A stretch of DNA of 64,000 nucleotides, taken from contig JAEWRN010000018.1 of the NCBI GenBank assembly GCA_023460035.1, forward strand, positions 62,001-126,000. Direction: 5' to 3'. The position numbers and the translations under genes are program-made. Below, piece after piece: positions 8,016 to 16,232 of the stretch; the first letter of the stretch is position 1, and each line of letters opens with the position of its first letter. The notes beneath the pieces are model-generated. The model did no database searches and was not told the DNA's origin. It was given only the letters and a program-made list of their open reading frames with translations. Source of the DNA: Bacillota bacterium (lineage in GTDB: Bacteria > Bacillota > Clostridia > Oscillospirales > Ruminococcaceae).

Positions 8016-9035
8016 TTAAAACTGCTTCAAAAAGCGCAGGTCATTTTCATAGAACAGGCGCATGTCGTCGATGCCGTACCGCATCATCGTAATGCGCTCA
8101 AGCCCCATGCCAAAGGCAAAGCCGGAATAGACTTCCGGGTCAATGTTGCAGTTTTCAAGCACCTTGGGGTGCACCATGCCGCAGCCTAAGATTTCAATCC
8201 AGCCCTCGCCCTTGCACAGGCTGCAACCCTTGCCGCCGCATTTAAAGCAGCTCATGTCCATTTCAGCCGAAGGCTCGGTATAGGGGAAGTGGTGGGGGCG
8301 GAAGCGCACCCGCGTCTCTTCGCCGTACAGCTTTTTAATAAAGGCCTCCAGCGTGCCCTTTAAATCGGTAAAGGTGATGCCTTTGTCCACCACAAGCCCC
8401 TCGATCTGGTGGAACAGCGGCGAGTGGGTGGCGTCCACCTCATCACTGCGGTACACGCGGCCGGGGCAGATGATGCGGATGGGGGGCTTTTGTGCCTCCA
8501 TCGTGCGCACCTGCATCGGGCTGGTCTGGGTGCGCAGCAAAATGTTTTCCGTAATATAAAAGGTGTCCTGCGTGTCGCGCGCAGGGTGGCTGCGCGGCAT
8601 GTTCAGCATTTCAAAGTTGTAGTGGTCGTATTCAATTTCCGGCCCGGCCTTCACTTCAAAGCCCATGCCAAGGAAAATGTCTTTCAGTTCGTCCAGTACC
8701 TGCTGAAACGGGTGCCGCTTGCCCTGTTCGGGCCGGTTGCCCGGCAGCGTGACGTCAATGCTCTCCGACGCAAGGCGGGCGGCCAGCAGACGGTTTGCCA
8801 GCTCGGCCGAGCGTGCGCGCAGCTCGGCGTCAATCTCGGCGCGTACCTCGTTGGCAAGGGCACCCATTTTGGGGCGCTCGTCTGCCGAAAGTGCGCCCAT
8901 CTGCTTTAAGATGGCGGTCACTTCACCTTTTTTGCCCAGAAACCGTACCCGCAGCTCTTCCAGTGCGGCTTCGCTGTCTGCATTGGCAAGCAGGTCGCGC
9001 GCGCCGGTACGGATCTTTTCCAGTGCTTCTTTCAT
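8016..9035 (-). CDS. pheS: Phenylalanine--tRNA ligase alpha subunit
   Basis: A 339-residue protein with an N-terminal coiled coil for tRNA binding, then the class II synthetase core. Motif 2 lies around GRVYRSDEVDATHSPLFHQIEG, and motif 3 around GFAFGMGLERITMMRYGIDD. A zinc-like cysteine cluster CFKCGGKGCSLC sits in the insertion typical of bacterial PheS. The frame stays open upstream, but the ATG at 9035 is right: TGAGGTG lies 9 bases before it, and upstream sequence is the T-box terminator. First gene of pheST; expression should rise when uncharged tRNA-Phe accumulates. The conserved FGMGLE alanine/glycine pocket residues look wild-type. Confidence 0.97.
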   Translation of the reverse strand: MKEALEKIRTGARDLLANADSEAALEELRVRFLGKKGEVTAILKQMGALSADERPKMGALANEVRAEIDAELRARSAELANRLLAARLASESIDVTLPGNRPEQGKRHPFQQVLDELKDIFLGMGFEVKAGPEIEYDHYNFEMLNMPRSHPARDTQDTFYITENILLRTQTSPMQVRTMEAQKPPIRIICPGRVYRSDEVDATHSPLFHQIEGLVVDKGITFTDLKGTLEAFIKKLYGEETRVRFRPHHFPYTEPSAEMDMSCFKCGGKGCSLCKGEGWIEILGCGMVHPKVLENCNIDPEVYSGFAFGMGLERITMMRYGIDDMRLFYENDLRFLKQF

Positions 9036-9077
9036 GTTTGTATTCACCTCAGAAAATTTTGTTGTGGGGCGAGGCAA

Positions 9078-9398
9078 TAAAAAAAGCCCCGCCACCTGCG
9101 TGAAAAACGCAAGGGGCGAAGCTGTCACTCCGCGGTACCACCCAGCTTCCCGGCGGCAGGGCCGCACAGGCACTTTACTGCCCTGTAACGGGGGCAAAAC
9201 GTCCCGGCCTACGGTGGGTGGGGGTGCAGGTGCCGCCGGTGCAACACACCGGTTTTGCCTGCCACGCCGCCCCAAAGGTTCAGCCCGGCCTCTCCCGGGG
9301 GAACTTCGCCGGCCGGCCCAGTACACCGCTTTCAGCTTGCGCGGCGCTCTCTGCAAAAGGGCAGGGCAGGGTACTTTCCCCGTTCATCGAGTTGTTCT
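9078..9398 (-). ncRNA. T-box riboswitch leader of pheST
   Basis: On the minus strand the leader shows the ordered T-box marks. An AGTA motif sits in GGGAAAGTACCC, an AGAGAG bulge and a GCTGAAAG distal-loop sequence form stem I, and a UUC codon (complement of 9301-9303) is a candidate specifier for phenylalanine. The T-box itself is TGGGTGGTACCGCGG (9130-9144), pairing with the uncharged tRNA acceptor end. It ends in a terminator hairpin GCCCC...GGGGC followed by seven T (about 9079-9115). Uncharged tRNA-Phe is expected to stabilise the antiterminator and allow pheST transcription. The choice of specifier base triplet is my reading; folding would confirm it. Confidence 0.92.
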
Positions 9399-9404
9399 GC
9401 TGCA

Positions 9405-9433
9405 ATGATAGCATTTGCGGTACAATTTTGCAA
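9405..9433 (-). promoter_or_regulatory. Promoter of the pheST T-box leader
   Basis: The minus strand has TTGCAA (9428-9433), a 17-bp spacer and TATCAT (9405-9410). It is divergent from the acpS promoter and they share this short region. Confidence 0.75.
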
Positions 9434-9438
9434 GGGCT

Positions 9439-9468
9439 TTGCACAAAAGCTGCCGCGCATGGTATACT
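9439..9468 (+). promoter_or_regulatory. Promoter of acpS
   Basis: TTGCAC (9439-9444), an 18-bp spacer and TATACT (9463-9468) with TGG before the -10 box. It lies 35 bp upstream of the start codon. Confidence 0.7.
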
Positions 9469-9502
9469 TGGGGCAGAAATTTGTTGAAAAAGGGGCGTGT
9501 TT

Positions 9503-9868
9503 ATGATTCAGCTGGGTTTTGACGCCACACAGGTAAAACGTATCGAACACAGCCTGCAAAACCCCCGCTTTGTGCAGCGCGTGTTTTCGCAGCAGGAATG
9601 GGCGCTCATCTCTGCCCGGCCCCACCCGGCCGAAACGGCGGCGGCGCATTTTGCCGCAAAAGAGGCGCTGTCAAAAGCGCTTGGGTGCGGGCTGTTTGGG
9701 TTTGCGCTGGCCGAAGCCGCGGTGTTGCGGCGCGAAGGCGGCGCCCCTTATTTTGCACTGACCGGGGCACTGGCAAAAACGCTGCAAAGCCGCGGCCTTG
9801 TGGCAGAGGTTTCGCTGTCGCACGAGGGTGGGTTTGCGTTTGCCTGCGTGCTGCTGCAGCCGGTATAA
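9503..9868 (+). CDS. acpS: Holo-[acyl-carrier-protein] synthase
   Basis: A 121-residue protein that transfers 4'-phosphopantetheine from coenzyme A to the serine of acyl carrier protein. The metal-binding Asp is in LGFDATQVKRIEH (residue 7), and the second motif AAHFAAKEALSKALG carries the Glu and Lys. The C-terminal strand VSLSHEGGFAFACVLL is also typical. The start is the ATG at 9503 with AAAAAGGGG seven bases upstream; a GTG six bases earlier overlaps the Shine-Dalgarno. It is followed at 48 bases by the LytM-like gene, probably in the same operon. Confidence 0.95.
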   Translation: MIQLGFDATQVKRIEHSLQNPRFVQRVFSQQEWALISARPHPAETAAAHFAAKEALSKALGCGLFGFALAEAAVLRREGGAPYFALTGALAKTLQSRGLVAEVSLSHEGGFAFACVLLQPV

Positions 9869-9916
9869 GGCAGCGGTGCGGTTAAAGAAAAAGTAAAAGT
9901 CAGGTGGTGTTTTGCA

Positions 9917-11212
9917 ATGCGTACGTTGGGTAAGATATTGCTTTGGGTATTGATGGTCGTGCTTTTTGTGGCACTGGTCGTCGGCGGGGCGGTGGGTTAT
10001 TTTTACTATACTGCCGTGCCGGGTGACACCACTGCCGCCGAGCTGACTATTTTGGCAAAAGACGCAGGGGAAGCACAGCAGGATATTACGCTTGCACCGG
10101 CAGGCTGGCAGCTGAACACCCCGATACTGGGCGGCTTTTTTTGGCGCACCTTTGGGCAAACGACCCCCACAGAGGGGCAGGAATACGACTGGGGGCAGGC
10201 TGAAGCCGCGCCGCTTGCCTACCCGTTGTCGGCTAAAACGGTGCAGATTGACATCAGCAATGCCGGTGGCAGTGTGTTTTCGGGCGCACCGGACGCATAC
10301 AGCTCGTTTACCTACCCTGCCAGCGGGCGCTATTTTTACCGCGTTTCGGTAGAGGTGCCGGCTGCGGCCGACGGCGAGCGGCCTAAAGAGTACGGCACGC
10401 TGGAATACCGGTTTACGTTAAAAGTTGCCGTGACGGTGAACGCCTTTTTGTCGGATGACAGGGTAAAGCAGGGCGACGTGATTGCCGTGCGGGTAGAAAA
10501 TAACCTGGACGGGCTGCAGCCCACCGGCAGCAGTGCGCTCGGGCCGGTGAACTTTATCGCCTCCGGTGGCGGGTATGTGGCGTTTGTGCCGGTGGCATAT
10601 AACCGCGAAACGGGCGACTATACCATAGAGGTACAGTGCGGCGATGCGTCGTTTAGCCTGCCGGTGAGCGTGGAGTATAAACCGTACACCAAAAAAGAAT
10701 TTGCCTCAGCAGAGGAATTGCCGGACGCGATGCCGGAGACTGCGGCGGGTACGGCGCAGTACCGCGACGCCATTTGGCCGCTGTATGACACCCAGCGCCC
10801 CACCCAGCTGTGGCAGGGCATCTTTCAAAAGCCGGTAGACGGGCTTATCCGGTATGAATACGGTATGGGCAGCCTGTTGCCGGGGGCCACGGTGTCGCAG
10901 CGCCACAGCGGTATTGATTACGCCGCAACGGCAAACGACACCCCCGTAGTGGCCCCGGCCAGCGGTGAAATTGTGTTCGCCGGCAACTTGGCACTCACCG
11001 GCAACACGGTCGTCATCGAACATGGCGGCGGGGTAAAAAGCTATTTGTTCTTTTTGTCCAGCATTGCCGTCAGCGGCGGGCAAACGGTGGAAAAAGGCGC
11101 GCAGATCGGCACGCTGAACACCGATAAGCCGCTGCACTATGAAATCCGCATTGGCAGCCAAAGCGTTGACCCTGCCCCCATTCTTGCGGGCAGCAGCGCG
11201 TTGTACCGTTAA
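9917..11212 (+). CDS. Membrane-anchored LytM/M23-like protein with degenerate active site
   Basis: A 431-residue protein with a signal-anchor helix (about residues 5-28), a long beta-rich extracellular region, and a C-terminal M23-like domain from about residue 320. Zinc ligands are recognisable as HSGIDYA and LHYEIR. The two catalytic histidines of active M23 enzymes are replaced: the usual YAH(L) reads YLFFLSS, and the HxH motif reads P-L-H. In EnvC, NlpD and similar proteins such loss marks regulatory LytM domains that activate other amidases, so a scaffold role outside the membrane is likely. The beta domain before it (YRVSVEVPAAADGE...FTLKVAVTVNA) matches nothing I can name. Probably cotranscribed with acpS. 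Confidence 0.85.
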   Translation: MRTLGKILLWVLMVVLFVALVVGGAVGYFYYTAVPGDTTAAELTILAKDAGEAQQDITLAPAGWQLNTPILGGFFWRTFGQTTPTEGQEYDWGQAEAAPLAYPLSAKTVQIDISNAGGSVFSGAPDAYSSFTYPASGRYFYRVSVEVPAAADGERPKEYGTLEYRFTLKVAVTVNAFLSDDRVKQGDVIAVRVENNLDGLQPTGSSALGPVNFIASGGGYVAFVPVAYNRETGDYTIEVQCGDASFSLPVSVEYKPYTKKEFASAEELPDAMPETAAGTAQYRDAIWPLYDTQRPTQLWQGIFQKPVDGLIRYEYGMGSLLPGATVSQRHSGIDYAATANDTPVVAPASGEIVFAGNLALTGNTVVIEHGGGVKSYLFFLSSIAVSGGQTVEKGAQIGTLNTDKPLHYEIRIGSQSVDPAPILAGSSALYR

Positions 11213-11250
11213 AAATAAAAAAGTGAATTTAGTTTTTGGGAGGCAAAGGC

Positions 11251-12126
11251 ATGAAAAAGATTGGGTTTATCGGCGTTGGTGTGATGGGCAGCCCCATGGT
11301 ATTAAATTTGATGAAAGCGGGCTTTGAGGTAACGGTGTACTCGCGCACCCGCGCAAAATGCGAAACCGTGCTGCAGGCGGGCGCCGTGTGGGCGGCCAGC
11401 CCCGCGCAGTGCGCACAGGGGCAGGACGCGGTCATCACGATGGTGGGCTACCCCACGGATGTGCGGCAGGTGTATTTTGGCGAGGGCGGCATTTTTGAAA
11501 GCGTCAAACCGGGCCTGCTGCTGATTGACATGACGACCACCAGCCCGCGCCTTTCGCAGGAGATCGCAAAGCGCGCCGAAGAGGCGGGTGCGTTTGCGCT
11601 GGACGCCCCGGTGTCCGGCGGCGATGTGGGCGCGCAAAACGGCACGCTGGCCATTATGGTGGGCGGCGACAAAGCGGCGTTTGAACAGGCAAAACCCCTG
11701 TTTGAGGCCGTGGGCAAAAACATTGTGTACGAGGGCCCTGCCGGTGCCGGGCAGCACACGAAAATGGCAAACCAAATCGCCATTGCCGGTGCGGTGAGCG
11801 GCGTTTGTGAGGCCATTGCCTATGGCCGCGCCGAGGGGCTGGATTTGCAGACCATGCTGCAAACCATCAGCACTGGTGCCGCGGGCAGCTGGCAGATGGC
11901 AAACAACGGCCCGCGCATGCTGGCCGGCGATTTTGCCCCCGGCTTTTACATCAAGCACTACATTAAAGATATGAAGATTGCCCAAACCGAAGCAGATGCC
12001 GCGGGGGTGGAGCTTGGTATTTTGTCCGATGTATTGATGATGTATGAAGAACTGGCCGAAGAGGGCCTTGGTGACCTTGGCACCCAGGCACTGCTGAAAT
12101 ATTACGAGCCCGACGACGTGGAATAA
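11251..12126 (+). CDS. NAD(P)-dependent beta-hydroxyacid dehydrogenase (GarR / 3-hydroxyisobutyrate dehydrogenase family)
   Basis: A 291-residue protein with an N-terminal Rossmann fold (IGFIGVGVMGSPMVLNLMKAG), the substrate-binding signature DAPVSGGDVGAQNGTLAIMVGG near residue 120, and the catalytic lysine in GAGQHTKMANQ near residue 170. Family members oxidise beta-hydroxyacids or reduce tartronate semialdehyde to glycerate; the exact substrate is open. The GGGAGG Shine-Dalgarno fixes the ATG at 11251. It lies 38 bases after the LytM-like gene and is followed by a strong terminator, closing the acpS transcription unit. Confidence 0.92.
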   Translation: MKKIGFIGVGVMGSPMVLNLMKAGFEVTVYSRTRAKCETVLQAGAVWAASPAQCAQGQDAVITMVGYPTDVRQVYFGEGGIFESVKPGLLLIDMTTTSPRLSQEIAKRAEEAGAFALDAPVSGGDVGAQNGTLAIMVGGDKAAFEQAKPLFEAVGKNIVYEGPAGAGQHTKMANQIAIAGAVSGVCEAIAYGRAEGLDLQTMLQTISTGAAGSWQMANNGPRMLAGDFAPGFYIKHYIKDMKIAQTEADAAGVELGILSDVLMMYEELAEEGLGDLGTQALLKYYEPDDVE

Positions 12127-12162
12127 CCCCCGCCGGGTTTGCAGCTTATAGCTAAAACAGTA

Positions 12163-12219
12163 AAAAACAGCGCACTATGCGGGGGGAAAATGCAACCCGT
12201 AAAGTGCGCTGTTTTTTTG
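12163..12219 (+). terminator. Terminator closing the acpS-dehydrogenase unit
   Basis: A hairpin with 10-bp arms ACAGCGCACT (12167-12176) and AGTGCGCTGT (12203-12212) is followed by seven T. The A-run upstream makes it usable on both strands. Confidence 0.8.
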
Positions 12220-12281
12220 CAGGCAAAAGTGCGCTGAAAGCGGTAAATGGAATAGCCTGCCACTACAAAACGGAAACAAAC

Positions 12282-12310
12282 TTGAACGGTGTACGATTTG
12301 TTGTTAAAAT
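12282..12310 (+). promoter_or_regulatory. Promoter of the DUF1538-PII bicistron
   Basis: TTGAAC (12282-12287), a 17-bp spacer and TAAAAT (12305-12310), about 88 bp upstream of the TTG start codon. Confidence 0.6.
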
Positions 12311-12397
12311 AATAATATTGAAATGGTACCTTACCCACAGTATAAAAGGTGGGCGCAAAAGGTTGAATGCAAAGAAAGAGGGGAGTGCATGGGGTAA

Positions 12398-13927
12398 TTG
12401 AATAAGATTTTAAAAGAGAAAATACGCGAGGCGTTATCCTCGGTATTGCCGATTACCGGTATTGTGCTGGTGCTCAGCATGACAGTGGCGCCGATGCCGC
12501 TGGGTACGCTGCTGCTGTTTTTAGCCGGGGCGGTGCTGCTGGTGGTGGGCATGGGCTTTTTTTCGCTGGGGGCGGATATTTCCATGATGCCGCTGGGCGA
12601 AGCCATGGGCACGCAGGTAGGCAGCATGCGCCGCTGGCAAATGGTGGCCGTGCTGAGCTTTTTGCTGGGGGCTGTTGTCACGGTGGCAGAGCCGGATTTG
12701 CAGGTGCTGGCAAAGCAGGTGCCCGCCATCCCGGACAGTGTGTTGATTTTTACCGTTGCCGCAGGGGTGGGCCTGTTTTTGGCGCTGGCCATGCTGCGCA
12801 CCCGGTTTCACTGGCCGCTGGCGCGCCTGCTTTTGGTGTTTTACCCGGTGGTTTTTTTGCTGGCATTGTTTGCCCCGCCCGATTTTATTGCGGTGGCGTT
12901 TGATGCCGGCGGGGTGACCACCGGCCCGGTGACCGTGCCGTTTATCATGGCGCTTGGTGTGGGTATGGCGGCTGTTTTTGGGCATGACAGCAAGGAGGAC
13001 AGCTTTGGGCTGGTGGCCCTATGCTCGGTAGGCCCTATTTTTATGGTGCTGCTGTTGGGTATCGTGTACCACCCGTCTGGGGCTGCCGCCAGTACCTTTG
13101 TGCCACAAGAGGTGTTTACCACGCAGGACGTTGCACGCCAGTTTGTGCAGCAGGCACCGCTGTTTTTGAAAGAGGTCGCGCTTGCACTGGCACCGGTGGT
13201 GGTGGCATTTATCGCATTTCAGCTGTATTGCCGCTGTATGCCGCGCCGCAAGCTGGTACAGGCAGGGGTGGGGGTGCTGTACACACTGGTGGGGCTGGTG
13301 TTGTTTCTCACTGGGGTCAACGTGGGCTTTATGCCTGCCGGGCAATATCTGGGCAGCGCGCTGGCTTCCTCCAATACCCCTTGGCTGTTATTGCCGGTGG
13401 GCTTTGTGGTGGGCTGGTTTATTGTGACGGCAGAGCCCGCGGTGCACGTGCTGACCGCGCAGGTAGAAGAGGTGTCCGGCGGCGCAATCTCCCGCCGTGC
13501 TATGCTGCGCGGGCTTTCAATAGGGGTATCGGTCTCCGTTACGTTGGCTATGGTGCGGGTGCTGACCGGGCTTTCAATTTTTTGGTTTTTAATCCCCGGT
13601 TACCTGCTGGCGCTGGGGCTGTCGTTTTTTGTGCCGCCCATTTTTACCGGTATTGCGTTTGACTCCGGCGGGGTGGCAAGCGGGCCGATGACGGCCACGT
13701 TTTTACTGCCGTTTGCCATGGGCGCCAGCGAAAGCCTTGGCGGCAATTTGCTGACCGACGCGTTTGGCGTGGTGGCAATGGTGGCCATGACCCCGCTGGT
13801 GACCATTCAACTACTGGGCTTTGCCTTTGGCCGTAAGGCACAGGCTGAAAAACGCAGGGCAGCCGCGGCAGAGGATGAAATTATTGAATATGACTGTGGC
13901 TACGGCTGTGAGGAGGGGCAAGCATGA
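12398..13927 (+). CDS. DUF1538 membrane protein (two repeats), putative transporter
   Basis: A 509-residue protein with about 12-14 membrane helices arranged as two internal repeats. Each repeat carries the DUF1538 signature: FDAGGVTTGPVTVPF at residue 168 and FDSGGVASGPMTATF at residue 421. Glycines and an acidic residue in a helix break, present twice in inverted-repeat style, suggest a transporter, but the substrate is unknown. The start is TTG at 12398. Its Shine-Dalgarno is poor (GGGG 3 bases away, GAGGGGAG 12-13 bases away), so translation may be weak. The C-terminus ends in an acidic, Cys-containing tail (YDCGYGCEEG). The stop overlaps the start of the PII-like gene by ATGA, implying that the PII protein regulates this membrane protein. 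Confidence 0.85.
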   Translation: MNKILKEKIREALSSVLPITGIVLVLSMTVAPMPLGTLLLFLAGAVLLVVGMGFFSLGADISMMPLGEAMGTQVGSMRRWQMVAVLSFLLGAVVTVAEPDLQVLAKQVPAIPDSVLIFTVAAGVGLFLALAMLRTRFHWPLARLLLVFYPVVFLLALFAPPDFIAVAFDAGGVTTGPVTVPFIMALGVGMAAVFGHDSKEDSFGLVALCSVGPIFMVLLLGIVYHPSGAAASTFVPQEVFTTQDVARQFVQQAPLFLKEVALALAPVVVAFIAFQLYCRCMPRRKLVQAGVGVLYTLVGLVLFLTGVNVGFMPAGQYLGSALASSNTPWLLLPVGFVVGWFIVTAEPAVHVLTAQVEEVSGGAISRRAMLRGLSIGVSVSVTLAMVRVLTGLSIFWFLIPGYLLALGLSFFVPPIFTGIAFDSGGVASGPMTATFLLPFAMGASESLGGNLLTDAFGVVAMVAMTPLVTIQLLGFAFGRKAQAEKRRAAAAEDEIIEYDCGYGCEEGQA

Positions 13928-14625
13928 CACAAAACCAAACGCAGCAGGGCGCAAAACTGCTGGTTGCCATTTTAGACAAAGGCCGTGCATTGGGCGCGGC
14001 CGGCCTGTGCGGGCAGTGTATGCCACATACCATTTTGCCTGCCCGCGGCACGGCCAACAATGAACTGCTTGACTATTTGGGCCTTGCGCGCAACGCAAAA
14101 GAAGTACTGCTGGTGCTGCTTGCACCGGGTGCGGGCAGCACCGTGCTGCAAAGCATTGCGCAAAAGCTGGAGCTGCAGCGGCCGGGGCATGGCATTGCGC
14201 TAACGGTGCCGCTGTCCGGTGTCAGCAGCCGTGCCATGCAGCTGGCACAGCAGGGGGCGGGTACCACAACGCAGACGGGAGGGCAAAAGAACATGAAAGA
14301 AAAACCGCATTACGATTTGGTGCTGGCAGTGGTAAACGAGGGCACGACCGACCTTGCCGTCGATGCCGCACACGCTGCAGGGGCACGCGGCGGCACCTTG
14401 CTGCACGGGCGCAGCACCGGCGATGCCACCGGCTTTTTGGGCGTTGCCCTGCCGCCGGAGCGAGAGGTTGTTGCCATTGTGGTGCAAAGCGGCCAGCGCC
14501 GTGCGGTGCTGGGGGCTATCAACCAGGCGGCGGGTCTTGCCAGCCCGGCACAGGGGCTGGTGTTTTCGGTACCGGTCGATGAGGTGGAGGGTCTGCACGA
14601 GCCATTGTTGCAGGCGGATACCTAA
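13924..14625 (+). CDS. Tandem PII-like (GlnB-fold) regulatory protein
   Basis: A 233-residue protein made of two PII-like domains. Domain 1 (about 11-105) runs from KLLVAILDKG through LLDYLGL to GHGIALTVPLSGV. Domain 2 (about 129-228) runs from YDLVLAVVNEG through GGTLLHGRSTG and FLGV to AQGLVFSVPVDEVEGL. Neither T-loop has the uridylylated tyrosine. PII proteins normally work as trimers of about 110-residue chains, so a covalent pair is unusual. At the junction is GGGAGGG (14277-14283) nine bases before an in-frame ATG (14293, codon 124), which could make domain 2 alone. It overlaps the DUF1538 gene by four bases. A role as nucleotide-sensing regulator of that transporter is inferred. Confidence 0.85.
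   Translation: MTQNQTQQGAKLLVAILDKGRALGAAGLCGQCMPHTILPARGTANNELLDYLGLARNAKEVLLVLLAPGAGSTVLQSIAQKLELQRPGHGIALTVPLSGVSSRAMQLAQQGAGTTTQTGGQKNMKEKPHYDLVLAVVNEGTTDLAVDAAHAAGARGGTLLHGRSTGDATGFLGVALPPEREVVAIVVQSGQRRAVLGAINQAAGLASPAQGLVFSVPVDEVEGLHEPLLQADT
14277..14295 (+). promoter_or_regulatory. Internal ribosome-binding site and ATG at the PII domain junction
   Basis: GGGAGGG at 14277-14283 is nine bases before ATG 14293-14295, in the frame of the fused gene and exactly between its two PII domains. Separate translation of the second domain (about 110 residues, the length of an ordinary PII) is inferred. Confidence 0.55.
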
Positions 14626-14653
14626 TATAAAAAGCACACAGGATATAAAAAGT

Positions 14654-14689
14654 ACACAGGGCAGGGCGCTGCGGCGCCCTGCCCTGTGT
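14654..14689. terminator. Bidirectional terminator between the PII gene and murC
   Basis: A 16-bp perfect stem (14654-14669 / 14674-14689) with loop TGCG. T-rich on the + side (TTGTTTGTT). Just upstream a 17-base unit of the form ATATAAAAAGYACACAGG is repeated twice. Confidence 0.85.
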
Positions 14690-14716
14690 TGTTTGTTCCA
14701 TTATTGAGGGGGCCCA

Positions 14717-16096
14717 TCAGGCGTTGGGTGCCACCATGCGCTCGGCCGCTTTATAAATGTCGCCGCAGCCCAGTGTGATTACAAGGTCGCCGGCCACCGC
14801 ATTTTTTGCAATGTAATCCACAATGCCGTCAAAATCGGCAAACCACACACTGCCGGGTATCAGCGCCGCAAGGTCTGCGGTATAAATATGGTAATCGTCG
14901 TTCGTTTCGCGGCTGCCCATAATTTCGCTCATCACCACATGGTCGGCAATTTGCAGCACCCGCGCAAAGTCTTGCAACAGCAGCTTGGTGCGCGAATAGG
15001 TGAACGGCTGAAACACCGCAATCACCCGCGCGAAGCCCATCTGCTTTGCCGCCGAAAGGGTGGCCTGCAGCTCGGTGGGGTGGTGGGCGTAATCGTCCGC
15101 CACCGTGGCACCGGATGCGGTGTGCCCCAAAATTTCAAACCGGCGGCCAGTACCGCTAAAGGCGGCCAGCCCTGCCGTAATCTGCTGTGCCGTGCAGCCC
15201 GCAAGAAAAGCGGCGGCAAACGCGGCCAGCGAGTTGAGCACGTTGTGGCGCCCCGGCACGGCCAGCGCCACGTCCGCCAGCTTTTCTGTGCCGTGCCAAA
15301 CCTCATACCCGTAGAAAGCGGGGCGCAGCATGCGCACATTGGCGGCGCGCCAGTCACAATGGGCCCCCTCGCCAAAGGTCACTACCTCGCGATCCAGCCC
15401 GCGCAGGGTCTCCATGGTGTTTTCATCATCGCCGTTTGCAATCACGCGGCGGTGGGTCAGCCCCGCAAATTTGCGAAAGCTGGCCTTTAGGTTGTCCATC
15501 GTCTTAAAAAAGTCCAAATGGTCGGCGTCGATATTCAAAATGATACTGGTGTCGGGCGCCAGATGCAAAAACGTGTTCGAAAACTCACAGCTTTCCACCA
15601 CAATATTTTCGCCGGTACCTGCCTTGCCATACCCGCCAATCAGCGGCAGCTTGCCGCCAATTACCGCGGCGGGGTCCTTGCCCGCCATTTCAAGTATCTG
15701 GGTAATCATGCCGGTCGTGGTGGTTTTGCCGTGGGTGCCCGCCACACAAATCGATTTTGCGTACAGCCGCTGCACATAGCCCAGCATCACACTGCGCTCC
15801 ACACAGGGGATGCCCAATTCTTTTGCCCGCGCAATTTCCGGGTTGCCGGGCAAAATGGCCGCGGTGTACACCAGCAAATCGGCACCGTCCACATTGCTGG
15901 CCGCGTGGGGGATCCGCACGTCAATGCCCATGGCGCGTTCGTACTCAATAATATGGCCCTCGTTGACATCACTGCCGGTAATCGTATAACCCGCCGCCGC
16001 AAGAATCTGTACCAGCGGGTACATGCCGCTGCCCCCGATCCCCACGAAATGCAGCCGTTTTTTGCCTTTCAGCAGTTCGGTGTCAAAGTTATCCAC
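14717..16096 (-). CDS. murC: UDP-N-acetylmuramate--L-alanine ligase
   Basis: A 459-residue cytoplasmic Mur ligase that adds L-Ala to UDP-MurNAc, the first amino acid of the peptidoglycan stem peptide. The UDP-binding domain begins LHFVGIGGSGMYPL, the central ATPase domain has the P-loop CVAGTHGKTTTTGMI (about residue 117), and the C-terminal domain has VADDYAHHPTE and FQPFTYSRT. The start is a GTG at 16096 with GGGGAG six bases before it. The gene stands alone, separate from other mur genes, with a promoter divergent from the next gene. Confidence 0.97.
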   Translation of the reverse strand: MDNFDTELLKGKKRLHFVGIGGSGMYPLVQILAAAGYTITGSDVNEGHIIEYERAMGIDVRIPHAASNVDGADLLVYTAAILPGNPEIARAKELGIPCVERSVMLGYVQRLYAKSICVAGTHGKTTTTGMITQILEMAGKDPAAVIGGKLPLIGGYGKAGTGENIVVESCEFSNTFLHLAPDTSIILNIDADHLDFFKTMDNLKASFRKFAGLTHRRVIANGDDENTMETLRGLDREVVTFGEGAHCDWRAANVRMLRPAFYGYEVWHGTEKLADVALAVPGRHNVLNSLAAFAAAFLAGCTAQQITAGLAAFSGTGRRFEILGHTASGATVADDYAHHPTELQATLSAAKQMGFARVIAVFQPFTYSRTKLLLQDFARVLQIADHVVMSEIMGSRETNDDYHIYTADLAALIPGSVWFADFDGIVDYIAKNAVAGDLVITLGCGDIYKAAERMVAPNA

Positions 16097-16147
16097 AGTT
16101 GTCTCCCCGTTTCTATGCGCATTTGCCGGGCTGCCCCGGCAGCCTTT

Positions 16148-16153
16148 ATTATA
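16148..16153 (-). promoter_or_regulatory. -10 box of the murC promoter
   Basis: The minus strand has TATAAT at 16148-16153, 52 bp upstream of the GTG. The -35 region (TTTCTT) is weak. Confidence 0.5.
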
Positions 16154-16181
16154 GTATGCCCCGCACTAAAAAGAAACACCT

Positions 16182-16209
16182 TTGCGCAAATTTCAGTATT
16201 TGGTATAAT
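16182..16209 (+). promoter_or_regulatory. Promoter of the CCA-like gene and acyltransferase
   Basis: TTGCGC (16182-16187), a 16-bp spacer and TATAAT (16204-16209) preceded by TGG. The predicted start near 16216 is only about 17 bases before the ATG, so no longer N-terminus is possible for the gene behind it. Confidence 0.75.
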
Positions 16210-16232
16210 GAGTAAAAAAGGGGGGCTGCGCC

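Noticed and set aside
9036..9356. An N-terminal extension of PheS
   Set aside because: This open stretch is the T-box leader and its terminator; the family starts at the ATG at 9035.
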